Below are positions 16,328 through 25,888 of a stretch of DNA of 43,490 nt, piece by piece; within the stretch, counting starts at the first letter, position 1, and each line of letters starts with the position of its first letter. The notes beneath the pieces were generated by a model. The model did no database searches. It was given only the letters and a program-made list of their open reading frames with translations, and was not told the DNA's origin. The DNA comes from Bacteroidota bacterium (GTDB taxonomy: Bacteria; Bacteroidota; Bacteroidia; Flavobacteriales_D; Sanyastnellaceae): positions 1 through 43,490 of the forward strand of contig JAQCJQ010000007.1 of NCBI GenBank assembly GCA_027593035.1, written 5' to 3'. The translations under genes and the position numbers were made by a program.

Positions 16328-19318
16328 ATGAAAAATATCGCCCTATTTTATTTCATCCTTGTCGGTGGCGCTCTGAACGCACAACTCGTGATCAATGAAG
16401 GTTCGAATAAGAATTTCAACTCCATCCTCGATGAGGATGACGAATCTGAAGATTGGATAGAAATTTATAACTCAGGGACTGCCGCGGTTAACCTCGAAGG
16501 CTATTCTCTCACTGACGACGAACTGGATCTGCAGAAATGGACCTTTTCAGCGCATGAAATTCAACCAGGAGAATTTCTCCTCGTCTTTTGTAGCGGAAAG
16601 GATCGGCAGGTCAATCAGGTATTTCAAAGTGTAGCCTTGATTGAAAACTACACGCCCGAACCGGGATGGAATTCCCACGATTTCGATGCGCCTTTCGAAT
16701 GGGACGGGTCATCGAACATCCTCATTGATGTATGCTCTTATTACAACCAAGGCTACACCTCAAATTCCATATTCAACCAAACAGCGACCACCTTTCCATC
16801 TACGATTGTTAAGTACAACGACAACAGTGACGCATCCTGTGACGCAATTGGAGGTGGTGTTTACTATCAAAGACCCAATACACGATTCAATGCGAGCATC
16901 GTTGGAAATGACAACATTCAGAATTGCAATACATGCTATCCTGCCCCCTACGGAAACTGGTATTGGAGCGCAAGAAATCAGATGCTTTTCACTGCGGATG
17001 AACTTCTAACCGCTGGACTATCCGCTGGACCCATAAGCAATATGGCTTGGGATGTAGAAAGCACCCCCAGCGAAAACTACACGTATATCAGCATCAAAAT
17101 CAAGCACACCCTCGACGATGGCGTTTCGACGGCATTTGTGAATGACGACGGCGTGGAGTTCCATACCAATTTTAAAATAGATTCCCAAGGAGAGACGGTT
17201 TACCTGTCATCACCTGCTCAAGAAGTTCTAGACCAACTCTATGTTGACTGTCCTTCAACCCTGACCAGCCTCGGTTCTCTTCCTGACGGCAGCCTCTCAT
17301 CGGATGTGCTCACCCTCCCATCACCGGGAGCATCCAATGGAAACAGCACCCATCCTGACGGGATGTGCAGCGCTCCGTTGATCTCAGAAATAGGAGGCGT
17401 TTACAGCACAACACTCAGTGTGGAGATTTTCAATACGGGAGATGCAGAAACGCAAATTCGTTTCACGACGAACGGAGATGAACCGAACCAAGACTCAGAA
17501 ATCTATCTCGGTGAGGCGATAGCAATTTATCAATCCTCATCCATCCGAGCGAGAGCCTTCAAAGACAACTTCGTTCCCAGTTCGATTGCGTCGGAATCTT
17601 ACCTGTTAAACGTTTCCCACATCACCCCCATCTTATCCATTCAGGTCGATAACTCGAGCCTTTATGGCGAAGAGGGCATATTTGATCACTGGGGTGAGGA
17701 TTGGGAGAAATTTGCGCAAATAACCTACTACGACTCGACTTCGGCACACGCGTTCGTCTTCGACCGCGATGCGGCCATGCAAATTGATGGAGGAGCAGGG
17801 GGAAGCAGATCACATCCTCAACACTCCTTTCGGTTAGAGCTCGCCAAAAGCGCATTCGAAGAACCTCCAGTTGAATTGAGTCTGCTCTCCAATCGGCAAG
17901 AACGAGACACCTACTCGCGTCTTTATTTCCGGAATGGAAGCAACCAATGGTTAACACTCCCTTACAAGGACGCCTATTTAGTGGATGCGCTCACGAGCGG
18001 AACGCATTGCTACCACTCCGCCATGCGTCCCGTATCCGTTTACATCAATGGAGCCTATTTCGGTCTGTACGAAATGAGGGAGAAGTTGGATGCAGAATTC
18101 TGGGAGGAATACGACGACTTCCAAGTTCCAGAATCGGTCGACGTGATTTCTGTGAGCTATTGGTATGATCTCGCGCTCAGGGCGACCGAAGGACAAGCCC
18201 AAGACTATTTGAACAGTTGGGAAGACTTCCAAAGCCTTGATCCCGCTTCCGAAGATTTTATGCAAGAAGCGAACGCGATCTATGATCTTGAGAATTACTC
18301 TGATTACATCATCAGTCAGGGATGGATTGGTAATTTCGATTGGCCCTACAACAACATCAAAGCGTACCGATCGGACGCTTCAGACCTGAGGTGGAGATTT
18401 GCAACGATCGACCTGGAGTTGAGCCTACAACCGAATGGATGGTCCGGTTGTCAGGATAACGGACTGGATCACATCCTGGGCCAAGGGGAGGACAACCTCT
18501 TCGTAGGGGCCTGGAACCGGAGCATGGACAACGAAGATTACCGGGTTTATTTTATCAATCGTTTCGCAGACCTCAACAACACACTCTACCGATCAGAAAG
18601 GCTGCTCTCCATCGAGCAGAATTACTTCAACGAGTGGGCTCTTGAGATGCAACAAGAATATCAGCGATGGGGCAATCCCAATGAGGTTGCACAAGAAATG
18701 GATCAGTTCTACGACCGCCACAATCTGTTGAGGGATGATATAGAATGCAAAGCGGGCGTGATTCAAGACCAGATCCAGGATGCACTCGAGCTCGATGGAC
18801 AGTTTGACGTGCTCCTTGACGTGTACCCGGAGAATGCGGGCGTCATCCATCTCAACACCATCACTCCGACGGATTACCCTTGGGAAGGCATCTATTACAA
18901 GGGGATTCCCATTGAGCTCACTGCTGAAGCGAATCCAGGATACAACTTCGTTTTGTGGGGGGTCGACAGCGATGTCGACGACCAGACAAACCCCTATTGG
19001 ACGGGTGAAACCTATAGCAGCGAACTCAGCTTCACCGCAGTTTTCGAGGTGACCAACGAGGTGGAAGAAATCGACACGAACACGGTGGTTGATGTATACC
19101 CCAACCCCGCAAAGGACATCCTTCACATCAGGACGAGCTCAAATCGAATTCTAGGCTGGCAGATCTATGATCATCAGGGTCAAGTCGTGGAAGCGACAAC
19201 GAACCACGCGCTTGACACGCACGTTACCGTCAACATCAGTCAACTTGCTCCTGGAATCTACACCCTTTCAACTTCCACCGATTCAGGTGTCGAGGTCAAT
19301 CGTTGGGTGAAATTTTAA
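16328..19318 (+). CDS. Secreted CotH-kinase family protein with T9SS sorting domain
   Basis: 996 residues, exported. Order: signal peptide (MKNIALFYFILVGGALNAQ); lamin-tail domain beginning VINEGSN and DWIEIYNSG (from about 20); chitobiase C-terminal-like domain (about 346-426, RFTTNGDEPN); CotH kinase domain (about 490-770), with HSFRLELAK, YKDAYLVDAL, VYINGAYFGLYEMREKLD and the conserved FATIDLELSL; an InlB B-repeat-like segment (about 832-905, GYNFVLWGVD and FTAVFE); and a T9SS type A sorting domain (about 918-996, VDVYPNPAKDIL to the end WVKF). CotH of Bacillus is a protein kinase; the target here is unknown. The start at 16328 begins the signal peptide. The gene lies between 33-base direct repeats and looks more AT-rich than its neighbours by eye. 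Confidence 0.9.
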   Translation: MKNIALFYFILVGGALNAQLVINEGSNKNFNSILDEDDESEDWIEIYNSGTAAVNLEGYSLTDDELDLQKWTFSAHEIQPGEFLLVFCSGKDRQVNQVFQSVALIENYTPEPGWNSHDFDAPFEWDGSSNILIDVCSYYNQGYTSNSIFNQTATTFPSTIVKYNDNSDASCDAIGGGVYYQRPNTRFNASIVGNDNIQNCNTCYPAPYGNWYWSARNQMLFTADELLTAGLSAGPISNMAWDVESTPSENYTYISIKIKHTLDDGVSTAFVNDDGVEFHTNFKIDSQGETVYLSSPAQEVLDQLYVDCPSTLTSLGSLPDGSLSSDVLTLPSPGASNGNSTHPDGMCSAPLISEIGGVYSTTLSVEIFNTGDAETQIRFTTNGDEPNQDSEIYLGEAIAIYQSSSIRARAFKDNFVPSSIASESYLLNVSHITPILSIQVDNSSLYGEEGIFDHWGEDWEKFAQITYYDSTSAHAFVFDRDAAMQIDGGAGGSRSHPQHSFRLELAKSAFEEPPVELSLLSNRQERDTYSRLYFRNGSNQWLTLPYKDAYLVDALTSGTHCYHSAMRPVSVYINGAYFGLYEMREKLDAEFWEEYDDFQVPESVDVISVSYWYDLALRATEGQAQDYLNSWEDFQSLDPASEDFMQEANAIYDLENYSDYIISQGWIGNFDWPYNNIKAYRSDASDLRWRFATIDLELSLQPNGWSGCQDNGLDHILGQGEDNLFVGAWNRSMDNEDYRVYFINRFADLNNTLYRSERLLSIEQNYFNEWALEMQQEYQRWGNPNEVAQEMDQFYDRHNLLRDDIECKAGVIQDQIQDALELDGQFDVLLDVYPENAGVIHLNTITPTDYPWEGIYYKGIPIELTAEANPGYNFVLWGVDSDVDDQTNPYWTGETYSSELSFTAVFEVTNEVEEIDTNTVVDVYPNPAKDILHIRTSSNRILGWQIYDHQGQVVEATTNHALDTHVTVNISQLAPGIYTLSTSTDSGVEVNRWVKF

Positions 19319-19393
19319 TCCCTGAGGCCGTGCGCTGAGAATCCGATTTGAGGTCGCAAAACTCTGCTCATGCGCTTGTTCACCAAGTGTGTC

Positions 19394-19434
19394 AAACCAA
19401 AAACGGGAGACCGCATCGCTGCAATCTCCCGTTT
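19394..19434 (-). terminator. Terminator of tRNA-Leu, GCGA-tetraloop hairpin (direct repeat B)
   Basis: On the minus strand, directly after the CCA of tRNA-Leu: AAACGGGAGA, UU, GCA, loop GCGA, UGC, GG, UCUCCCGUUU, then U residues. All 15 positions of the stem can pair (two U.G). On the plus strand the CC/AA positions would mismatch, so the minus-strand RNA is the functional form. Bases 19394-19426 are identical to repeat A. Confidence 0.85.
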
Positions 19435-19520
19435 GGTACCCGGAGCGGGACTTGAACCCGCACGACCCTAAGGTCAACAGATTTTAAGTCTGTCGTGTCT
19501 ACCAATTCCACCATCCAGGC
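19434..19520 (-). tRNA. tRNA-Leu (anticodon UAA), CCA encoded
   Basis: Read on the minus strand: acceptor GCCTGGA pairs with TCCGGGT (one G.U at the first pair), D arm GGAATTGGTAGAC, anticodon stem CAGAC/GTCTG region around TTAAAA (anticodon TAA), a long class II variable arm, T arm GCGGG-TTCAAGT-CCCGC, discriminator A and encoded CCA. 87 bases with CCA. Confidence 0.96.
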
Positions 19521-19590
19521 ATGTGGCGAACCACGGCGCAAATTACGGCATTAAATCGCGAAGGTTGAAGGGGTTTTTTGCTTTTGAAGA

Positions 19591-20898
19591 TCACAACGAC
19601 AGCAAGCCCTCAGCTATGCGCTGAGCGGCCCCGGCATGGGCCATAGCAAACGACTGGGCCTGAAGTCCCTGATGTCTCAATGCCTTCGAATCACCAAGCG
19701 CCTGTTGCACTGCGAGGGTCAGGGCAGCTTCCGAATCCACAACGTGCAGTGCTCCGCTGGCCTGCAAGAGTTGAGCTTCTAGAAAACGACTGCAATTTGG
19801 ACCTACCCATACGGACACACCGTGCGCCGCGGGCTCGAGCGTGTTGTGGATCCCCGCACCAAAACCGCCGCCGACGACCGCCGCGTTGGCGACGGCATAG
19901 ATGCCGGTGAGAAATCCAATGGCATCCACCAGCAGTACTTTGGCAGGAGGCAACGCGGCACTGGGGTTCGCCTCCGATCGGTGATCGCTCCAAACAACAG
20001 CTTCATGCCCCCGTTTTTTCCATGCTTCTTTTTGCCCAGCAATCGAGTCTTCTGTCCACTCGTGAGGCACGACGATGACGCACCAGTTTTCGGTCCAACT
20101 GACTGCCAACATGGCTTCGATTTCAGGGTTCCAGGCACTCCCGACAACCAAGCACTGGCGTTGACCCACCCAGTTTTTCAATCCCGCATCGAAATGATCG
20201 GCGGACTCCTGAACCGTTTGCAATACACGGTCAAATCGCGGGTCGCCCAGGACTTTCGCACCTAGAATCCCCCAACGACTCAGTGTTTCTTCCGATTGCT
20301 GGTGTTGCACCCAGATGGCATCCAACTTCTCCCAAGCCTTCCGGTGCCACCCCCCTCCAACACGAAAGGGCCACCGACCCTCCACCGCGTGCGCCGCAAA
20401 CACCACGCATGGAATCTGATGCTTTTGCAACGCTGCCAACCAATTCGGCCAGACCTCATACTTCGCAAGGGCAAGCCAGGCGATGCTCGGGGCTAATTCC
20501 CCCGTTCGAGTCACCGCAGCCACGAATCTCCGCACGTGACTCGGACGATCCAAGGGGGATGGCGCCACACAATCCCGATCCGTCCACCAGGTCGGACGCC
20601 GTTTTTGAAACGCAATCCAGCCAGAAGGGCTGAAGAACGTGAGCAAGAAACGGGCCGACGGATTGGCCTTTCGATAGGCTTCCATCACCGGGCGAGCCTG
20701 TTCAAATTCACCCGCGGAAGCGCAATGAACCGCATGCCATTGTTCTTCGGGAGGAAGCACGCTGGTGGCCTCAGCCAACACAGACCACCCTTGGCTGCGC
20801 ATCGCCAACCAGCCCTTGGCTTTCTTGTGCCCAAAGGCCGAGGCCAATCTCAATAGCCCGCCATAAAGGACCAGGAAGAAAGAGTGCATCGCCTGCAT
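19591..20898 (-). CDS. waaA: 3-deoxy-D-manno-octulosonic acid (Kdo) transferase
   Basis: A 435-residue inner-membrane-anchored GT30 enzyme that adds Kdo to lipid A precursor at the cytoplasmic face. A hydrophobic N-terminal anchor (FFLVLYGGLLRLASAFG) precedes two Rossmann domains. The family blocks HCASAGEFEQARP (general base Glu), LAKYEVWPNW, GDPRFDRV, GSAWNPEIEAM, VPHEW and VGGGFGAGIHNTLEPAAHG are all visible. The ATG at 20898 overlaps the TGA of the upstream outer-membrane gene (TGATG pattern), which settles the start; the open frame extends 16 codons further. Length agrees with the family (about 410-430). Confidence 0.93.
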   Translation of the reverse strand: MQAMHSFFLVLYGGLLRLASAFGHKKAKGWLAMRSQGWSVLAEATSVLPPEEQWHAVHCASAGEFEQARPVMEAYRKANPSARFLLTFFSPSGWIAFQKRRPTWWTDRDCVAPSPLDRPSHVRRFVAAVTRTGELAPSIAWLALAKYEVWPNWLAALQKHQIPCVVFAAHAVEGRWPFRVGGGWHRKAWEKLDAIWVQHQQSEETLSRWGILGAKVLGDPRFDRVLQTVQESADHFDAGLKNWVGQRQCLVVGSAWNPEIEAMLAVSWTENWCVIVVPHEWTEDSIAGQKEAWKKRGHEAVVWSDHRSEANPSAALPPAKVLLVDAIGFLTGIYAVANAAVVGGGFGAGIHNTLEPAAHGVSVWVGPNCSRFLEAQLLQASGALHVVDSEAALTLAVQQALGDSKALRHQGLQAQSFAMAHAGAAQRIAEGLLSL

Positions 20899-21704
20899 CA
20901 ATTCCAATGTTCGACCGCAGTGCGTTTGTAGAAATGGAAAATCCACCCCACTTGAATGCCGCCATACAGATCCAATCGCGGAGAATCGTCCGTGGTCTGG
21001 GTGTCAAAATTCATGGGGCGCTGCGGCCAAGTTTTCGCTTCCCAAAGTTGGACGCCCGCGAAATAATTGACCAGACCATTGTCCGACATGTGCCAATACC
21101 CGACAAACTGCTTGAAGGCTATACCCCATGTGAGGCGATCGTACCCTGACAAATAGGGTTCATCCAATTGGGTGATGGGATTCTCTGTGTTTTCAAAATG
21201 CACGCGGTGGTGCACCGAACCCAGGCCAAAGTTGATCAGCACCCCCGAGTTGGCATTGGTCCTGCGCAGCGGAAAGAGCCTTCCCGCATCCAACGTCACC
21301 AATCCACTGCGCCCAGACAACGCCAGCAACGCTACCTGCCCCTCGTTGTCAATCAATTGACCCGCTGGATTCAACAAATTGGTCAAAACGCCTTGCTCCA
21401 ATAGTTTCATCCCAAAACCAAAATCAGCCTGCAAACCGGTGTAGAATCCGGACGGAAACTTGACATGCAGCCCCACTCCCACCTGCCCTCCTTGACCGAA
21501 TCGATCGCCCAAATCAGCCGCACACACACCCATTCCACCGTGCAAGTGGAAATGAGGAGAAAACAAGGCGCTATCACGCACTGAACGCGATTGTGCCGAG
21601 GCGTTTTGAACCATCAAAAGACACGCCAAAAAGCAGAGTAAAATGGGCCTGCTCGCTGCGTGCACATCGGGTCGGCACACCCGGCCTGGAATCATTCGAA
21701 ACAT
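20898..21704 (-). CDS. Predicted outer-membrane beta-barrel protein, unrecognised family
   Basis: 268 residues with a signal peptide of about 38 residues (RPILLCFLACLLMVQNASAQ). The mature part alternates aromatic and polar residues in strand-like segments (FHLHGGMGVCAADLG, GFYTGLQADFGFG, LINFGLGSVHHRVHF, WGIAFKQFVGYWHM) and ends with an aromatic-rich strand (GGIQVGWIFHFY), as in small porin-like barrels. No named family was recognised. The stop codon overlaps the waaA start, so the two are translationally coupled, which suggests a role in lipopolysaccharide or outer-membrane biology. The start at 21704 was chosen because the frame further upstream is antisense to the DegT gene. Confidence 0.65.
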   Translation of the reverse strand: MFRMIPGRVCRPDVHAASRPILLCFLACLLMVQNASAQSRSVRDSALFSPHFHLHGGMGVCAADLGDRFGQGGQVGVGLHVKFPSGFYTGLQADFGFGMKLLEQGVLTNLLNPAGQLIDNEGQVALLALSGRSGLVTLDAGRLFPLRRTNANSGVLINFGLGSVHHRVHFENTENPITQLDEPYLSGYDRLTWGIAFKQFVGYWHMSDNGLVNYFAGVQLWEAKTWPQRPMNFDTQTTDDSPRLDLYGGIQVGWIFHFYKRTAVEHWN

Positions 21705-21804
21705 GCCGCAAGTTACCAAGGGAAGCCTTGCATTTGTTGGGAATCCGGTCGCTCGCAATTCCCTGACCCGTTTGTACCTTCGTGGCTCACCCTGACTGCA
21801 CCCC

Positions 21805-22944
21805 ATGGAACCCATCCACATGGTTGATTTGATCGGCCAACACGCCGCGATCGAAAACGAGCTCCAAGACGCCATGCAGCGCGTCATGCAAACGGGGGCG
21901 TTTGTCAAGGGACCCGAAGTCCAAGCTTTTTCGGAGGAACTCCAAGCACACACCGGTTCGCGGTTTGTCATTCCCTGTGGCAACGGAACGGACGCCCTGC
22001 AAATTGCCCTGATGGCACTCGGTATCGGTCCCGGCGATGAAGTGATCACAACGGGATTCACCTTCATTTCCACCATCGAAGTGGTGGCCTTACTGGGCGC
22101 TACCCCCGTGCTGGTTGATGTCCATTCCGACACCTTCAACATCCAGGCGGAACAGGTCGCTGCCGCGATCACTTCGCGAACCAAAGCCATTGTCCCGGTG
22201 CACTTGTTCGGTCAAATGGCGGACATGGATGCCTTACTCGCCCTTTCGGAGAAAACAGGAATCCCCCTGATTGAAGACAACGCCCAAGCCATTTCGGCTC
22301 GCTGGTATGGTGCGGAGGGCGAGCGAAAAGACGCGCCTCAATCGGGTACGTTGGGTTTGATGGGCACCACCAGTTTCTTCCCCTCTAAGAACTTGGGCTG
22401 CATGGGCGACGGCGGGGCCATCATGACCAACGATGAAACCATCGCTCGGAAGCTCCAGCAGATCGCCAACCACGGGATGTCCAAACGTTATCACCACGAT
22501 GTGGTCGGTTTGAATTCGCGCCTCGACGGTCTGCAAGCGGCCATCTTACGGGTCAAACTTCAATACCTCGATGCGTATTGTGCCGCGCGACAGCAGGCAG
22601 CAGCGCGTTACGACGCCCTGCTCAACGACACGCCCGGCATTCAAATTCCAGTGCGTGACACGCGCAGCTCCCACGTCTTTCACCAGTACACCCTGCAGGT
22701 CGACCCGAATCGACGGGATGACTTGGTTGCGCACATGCAGGCCCACGGCATACCAACGGGCGTGTACTACCCGGTTCCCGGGCACCGACAAGCGGCCTTT
22801 GCTCCCTTCAATTTTGACCTCGACGCGCACCCCATTTCGGAGGCCCTTTCCGCTCGGGTCATTTCATTGCCCATGCACACTGAACTCACTCAGTCACAGC
22901 AAAACTTTATCTGCGCCACTTTGATTAAATTTGGATTGCAGTAA
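21805..22944 (+). CDS. DegT/DnrJ/EryC1/StrS sugar aminotransferase
   Basis: A 379-residue PLP-dependent aminotransferase acting on nucleotide-linked keto sugars. The Schiff-base lysine is K195 in FFPSKNLGCMGDGGAI, the phosphate-binding Asn-Gly run is CGNGTDALQIAL, and the distal block EDNAQA follows as in the family. It resembles WbpE, which makes the 3-amino group of UDP-GlcNAc3NA. First gene of the nucleotide-sugar operon, 28 bases ahead of the UDP-glucose dehydrogenase. A weak -7-like TACCTTCG lies about 22 bases upstream of the ATG, without a convincing -33 element. Substrate is inferred from the context, where the matching oxidase WbpB is not found. Confidence 0.9.
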   Translation: MEPIHMVDLIGQHAAIENELQDAMQRVMQTGAFVKGPEVQAFSEELQAHTGSRFVIPCGNGTDALQIALMALGIGPGDEVITTGFTFISTIEVVALLGATPVLVDVHSDTFNIQAEQVAAAITSRTKAIVPVHLFGQMADMDALLALSEKTGIPLIEDNAQAISARWYGAEGERKDAPQSGTLGLMGTTSFFPSKNLGCMGDGGAIMTNDETIARKLQQIANHGMSKRYHHDVVGLNSRLDGLQAAILRVKLQYLDAYCAARQQAAARYDALLNDTPGIQIPVRDTRSSHVFHQYTLQVDPNRRDDLVAHMQAHGIPTGVYYPVPGHRQAAFAPFNFDLDAHPISEALSARVISLPMHTELTQSQQNFICATLIKFGLQ

Positions 22945-22972
22945 GTCGACTTGACTCAAAAGAATCACACAC

Positions 22973-24298
22973 ATGAAGATTGCCGTCGTCGGAACAGGAT
23001 ATGTCGGGTTGGTTACGGGAACGTGCTTCGCAGAAACTGGCAACGATGTGACTTGTGTCGACATCGACCAGGTTAAAGTAGAATCCATGCAAGCGGGGAA
23101 AATCCCGATTTACGAGCCCCATCTGGATGTATTGTTTGAACGCAATATCAAAGCGGGTCGACTCACTTTTACCACAGACCTGAAAAGTGCCATCCAAGAT
23201 GCTTCGTTGATTTTTTTGGCGCTACCAACGCCACCTGGAGAAGAAGGCTCCGCTGATTTAAGCTATGTCTTGGGAGTTGCCGAGCAGCTGGGACATCTCA
23301 TGGAGGGCTATAAAGTTATCATCGACAAAAGCACCGTGCCCGTTGGAACAGCGGAACAGGTCCGATCCGTTGTCGCCGCCAATGCACGGGTTGATTTTGA
23401 TGTTGTTTCCAACCCTGAATTCTTAAGAGAAGGTTTCGCTGTAGACGATTTCATGAAGCCCGATCGCGTCGTCATTGGATGCTCTAGCGCACGCGCTCAG
23501 CAGCTGATGGAGGAATTGTACAAGCCATTTGTCCGCCAAGGCAACCCCATCCTGTTCATGGATGAAAAAAGCGCCGAATTGACGAAATACGCAGCCAACT
23601 CATTCTTGGCGACGAAGATTACGTTCATGAATGAAGTGGCCAACTTTTGCGAGCTCGTCGGAGCCGATGTCGACAAGGTGCGACGCGGCATGGGCACGGA
23701 CACCCGGATTGGTTCGCGCTTCCTCTTCCCCGGCATTGGTTACGGTGGAAGTTGCTTCCCGAAAGATGTCCAGGCACTGCACAAAAGCGGTGCAGAAAAC
23801 GGATTTGACTTCGCCATTCTTGATAGTGTAATGCGCGTCAATGAAACCCAGAAGACAGCCTTGTTCAATCCGATGCGGGATTATTTTAAAGGCGACTTGA
23901 AAGGAAAGAAAGTTGCCTTGTGGGGCTTGGCCTTCAAGCCCGAAACAGATGACATACGAGAAGCGCCTGCCTTGTACATGATCGACAAACTGACCGCAGC
24001 GGGAGCAAGCATCGTGGCCTTTGATCCGGAAGCCATGGACAATGTGCGAAAAGTGCTCGGCGATCAAATCGAATACAATGACTCGGCCATGGGAGCACTG
24101 GAAGGATGTGATGCGTTGCTCATATGCACAGAATGGCAGGTTTTCCGCAATCCAGATTTTGCCCAAATGAAAAAGAGCATGACCGGTCACGTCATCTTTG
24201 ACGGACGGAACTTGTACGATTTGGACACCATGCAAAAGCACAACTTCCATTACAAGAGCATCGGTCGTTCCACGGTTCACCCTTTAACGAGTCACTAA
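22973..24298 (+). CDS. UDP-glucose 6-dehydrogenase
   Basis: A 441-residue NAD-dependent enzyme converting UDP-glucose to UDP-glucuronate in two oxidations. The N-terminal Rossmann motif is [19 protein letters not shown]. The conserved central lysine block is [20 protein letters not shown], and the catalytic cysteine is C261 in [10 protein letters not shown]. The C-terminal domain contains [18 protein letters not shown]. The stop codon TAA overlaps the ATG of the next gene by one base. With the next enzyme (UDP-xylose synthase) it forms a two-step path UDP-glucose to UDP-glucuronate to UDP-xylose. Confidence 0.93.
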   Translation: MKIAVVGTGYVGLVTGTCFAETGNDVTCVDIDQVKVESMQAGKIPIYEPHLDVLFERNIKAGRLTFTTDLKSAIQDASLIFLALPTPPGEEGSADLSYVLGVAEQLGHLMEGYKVIIDKSTVPVGTAEQVRSVVAANARVDFDVVSNPEFLREGFAVDDFMKPDRVVIGCSSARAQQLMEELYKPFVRQGNPILFMDEKSAELTKYAANSFLATKITFMNEVANFCELVGADVDKVRRGMGTDTRIGSRFLFPGIGYGGSCFPKDVQALHKSGAENGFDFAILDSVMRVNETQKTALFNPMRDYFKGDLKGKKVALWGLAFKPETDDIREAPALYMIDKLTAAGASIVAFDPEAMDNVRKVLGDQIEYNDSAMGALEGCDALLICTEWQVFRNPDFAQMKKSMTGHVIFDGRNLYDLDTMQKHNFHYKSIGRSTVHPLTSH

Positions 24299-25284
24299 TG
24301 CAGCGTGTTCTCATCACCGGTGCAGCAGGATTTCTAGGATCTCACCTGTGTGACCGCTTCATCCGAGAAGGATTCCAAGTGTTGGCCATGGACAACCTCA
24401 TCACGGGGGACCTGAAGAACATCAACCATCTGATGGACCATGAGCACTTTACCTTCCACAACCACGATGTCTCAGTGCACATTGAAGTGGAAGGCCAGCT
24501 CGATCACATCCTGCATTTTGCGTCGCCCGCATCGCCCATTGACTACCTCCGGATTCCGATCCAGACCTTGAAAGTTGGATCTTTGGGGATCCACAATTGT
24601 CTGGGTTTGGCCAAGCACAAAGGAGCCCGGGTCACCATCGCTTCCACCAGTGAAATTTATGGCGATCCCGAGGTGCATCCGCAGCATGAGGAGTACTTCG
24701 GTAATGTCAACACCATCGGACCTCGTGGCGTCTATGACGAAGCCAAGCGATTCCAGGAATCCATGACCATGGCCTACCATCGTTACCATGGAGTGGAAAC
24801 GCGGATTGTGCGGATTTTCAACACCTATGGACCGCGCATGCGATTGAATGACGGCCGCGTTTTGCCGGCCTTCATTGGACAAGCGTTGCGGGGAGAGGAC
24901 CTGACCATTTTTGGAACGGGCTCCCAAACCCGAAGTTTTTGTTACGTTGACGATTTGGTGGAGGGCATTTTCCGTTTGCATTTCTCCGATGAAACCCGAC
25001 CGGTGAACATTGGCAACCCCGATGAAATCACCATCAGTCAATTTGCGGAAGAGATCATCTTGCTAACGGGCACAGACCAAAAGGTGGTGTACCGCGATCT
25101 GCCTGAAAATGACCCCAAGAAGCGCCAGCCGGACATTGCCCGAGCCCGTGAAGTGCTGGGATGGGAACCCCAGATTGACCGCAGCGAAGGACTCAAACGC
25201 ACTTACGCGTATTTCTTGACGTTGACGGAAGAGGAGCTATTCAAGTCAGAGCACAAGGATTTCGAAGCGTATTCCAAGAATTGA
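24298..25284 (+). CDS. UDP-glucuronate decarboxylase (UDP-xylose synthase)
   Basis: A 328-residue extended SDR enzyme. The NAD motif is [10 protein letters not shown], the catalytic pair is Y146/K150 in the UXS-typical block [11 protein letters not shown], and the upstream segment [11 protein letters not shown] is also typical of UDP-xylose synthase rather than of epimerases. It takes UDP-glucuronate from the gene before it and gives UDP-xylose. Its start overlaps the previous stop, and its own stop overlaps the next start (TGATG), so three consecutive genes are translationally linked. Confidence 0.92.
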   Translation: MQRVLITGAAGFLGSHLCDRFIREGFQVLAMDNLITGDLKNINHLMDHEHFTFHNHDVSVHIEVEGQLDHILHFASPASPIDYLRIPIQTLKVGSLGIHNCLGLAKHKGARVTIASTSEIYGDPEVHPQHEEYFGNVNTIGPRGVYDEAKRFQESMTMAYHRYHGVETRIVRIFNTYGPRMRLNDGRVLPAFIGQALRGEDLTIFGTGSQTRSFCYVDDLVEGIFRLHFSDETRPVNIGNPDEITISQFAEEIILLTGTDQKVVYRDLPENDPKKRQPDIARAREVLGWEPQIDRSEGLKRTYAYFLTLTEEELFKSEHKDFEAYSKN

Positions 25285-25886
25285 TGGCAACTTATTTCGC
25301 ACATAAATCGGCTGTCATTGACCCCGGCGCTGCTGTCGGGTTGGACTGCAAAGTGTGGCATTTCAGCCACATCATGAACGGAGCCACATTGGGCGAGCGC
25401 TGCAACATTGGACAAAACGTGGTCGTCTCTCCCGGCGTCATTTTAGGCAACAACGTCAAGGTGCAAAACAACGTCTCCATTTATGAAGGCGTGACTTGCG
25501 ATGACGATGTTTTTCTCGGACCGAGCTGCGTCTTCACCAACATCATCAATCCACGGAGTGCCATCGTGCGCAAAGGACAGTATGCTCGTACCCACGTCGG
25601 AAAGGGCGCGTCCATCGGGGCCAACGCCACCATCGTGTGTGGCAACGACATCGGAACCTACGCCTTCATCGGCGCTGGTGCCGTGGTGACCAAGACTGTT
25701 CCTCCATTCGCCCTATTCATTGGCAATCCAGCGCAGCAAGCCGGATGGATGTCGGTCCATGGACACCGGTTGCACTTTGACTCCGACGGTATCGCCACCT
25801 GCCCTGAAGGAGGCGAGGCGTATCGTTTAACGACTGACCCTAAAGGGGTTGAAACCGTTCAAGTTGAACACCCCGAAAGCATTTGA
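25284..25886 (+). CDS. Left-handed beta-helix acyltransferase, WbpD/WlbB-like
   Basis: A 200-residue hexapeptide-repeat acetyltransferase. Repeats of the pattern [ILV]-G-x4 cover residues 12-150 (for example VWHFSHIM, NIGQNVVVSPGVILG, NNVKVQNNVSIYEGV, HVGKGASIGANATIVCG). The block FTNIINPRS and the end of the helix FIGNPAQQAGW match WlbB/WbpD, which acetylates the 3-amino group of UDP-GlcNAc3NA. A DegT aminotransferase at the head of the operon could supply this substrate. The frame opens one codon earlier with TTG; the ATG at 25284 is preferred. Confidence 0.88.
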   Translation: MATYFAHKSAVIDPGAAVGLDCKVWHFSHIMNGATLGERCNIGQNVVVSPGVILGNNVKVQNNVSIYEGVTCDDDVFLGPSCVFTNIINPRSAIVRKGQYARTHVGKGASIGANATIVCGNDIGTYAFIGAGAVVTKTVPPFALFIGNPAQQAGWMSVHGHRLHFDSDGIATCPEGGEAYRLTTDPKGVETVQVEHPESI

Positions 25887-25888
25887 CC

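Noticed and set aside
18593-19126. 177-codon antisense frame inside the CotH gene
   Set aside because: Mirror of the well-supported CotH/InlB segment; no independent support.
20898-22190. 430-codon minus-strand frame covering the outer-membrane gene and the start of the DegT gene
   Set aside because: The first 162 codons are antisense to the DegT aminotransferase and show no signal peptide; the real gene starts at 21704.
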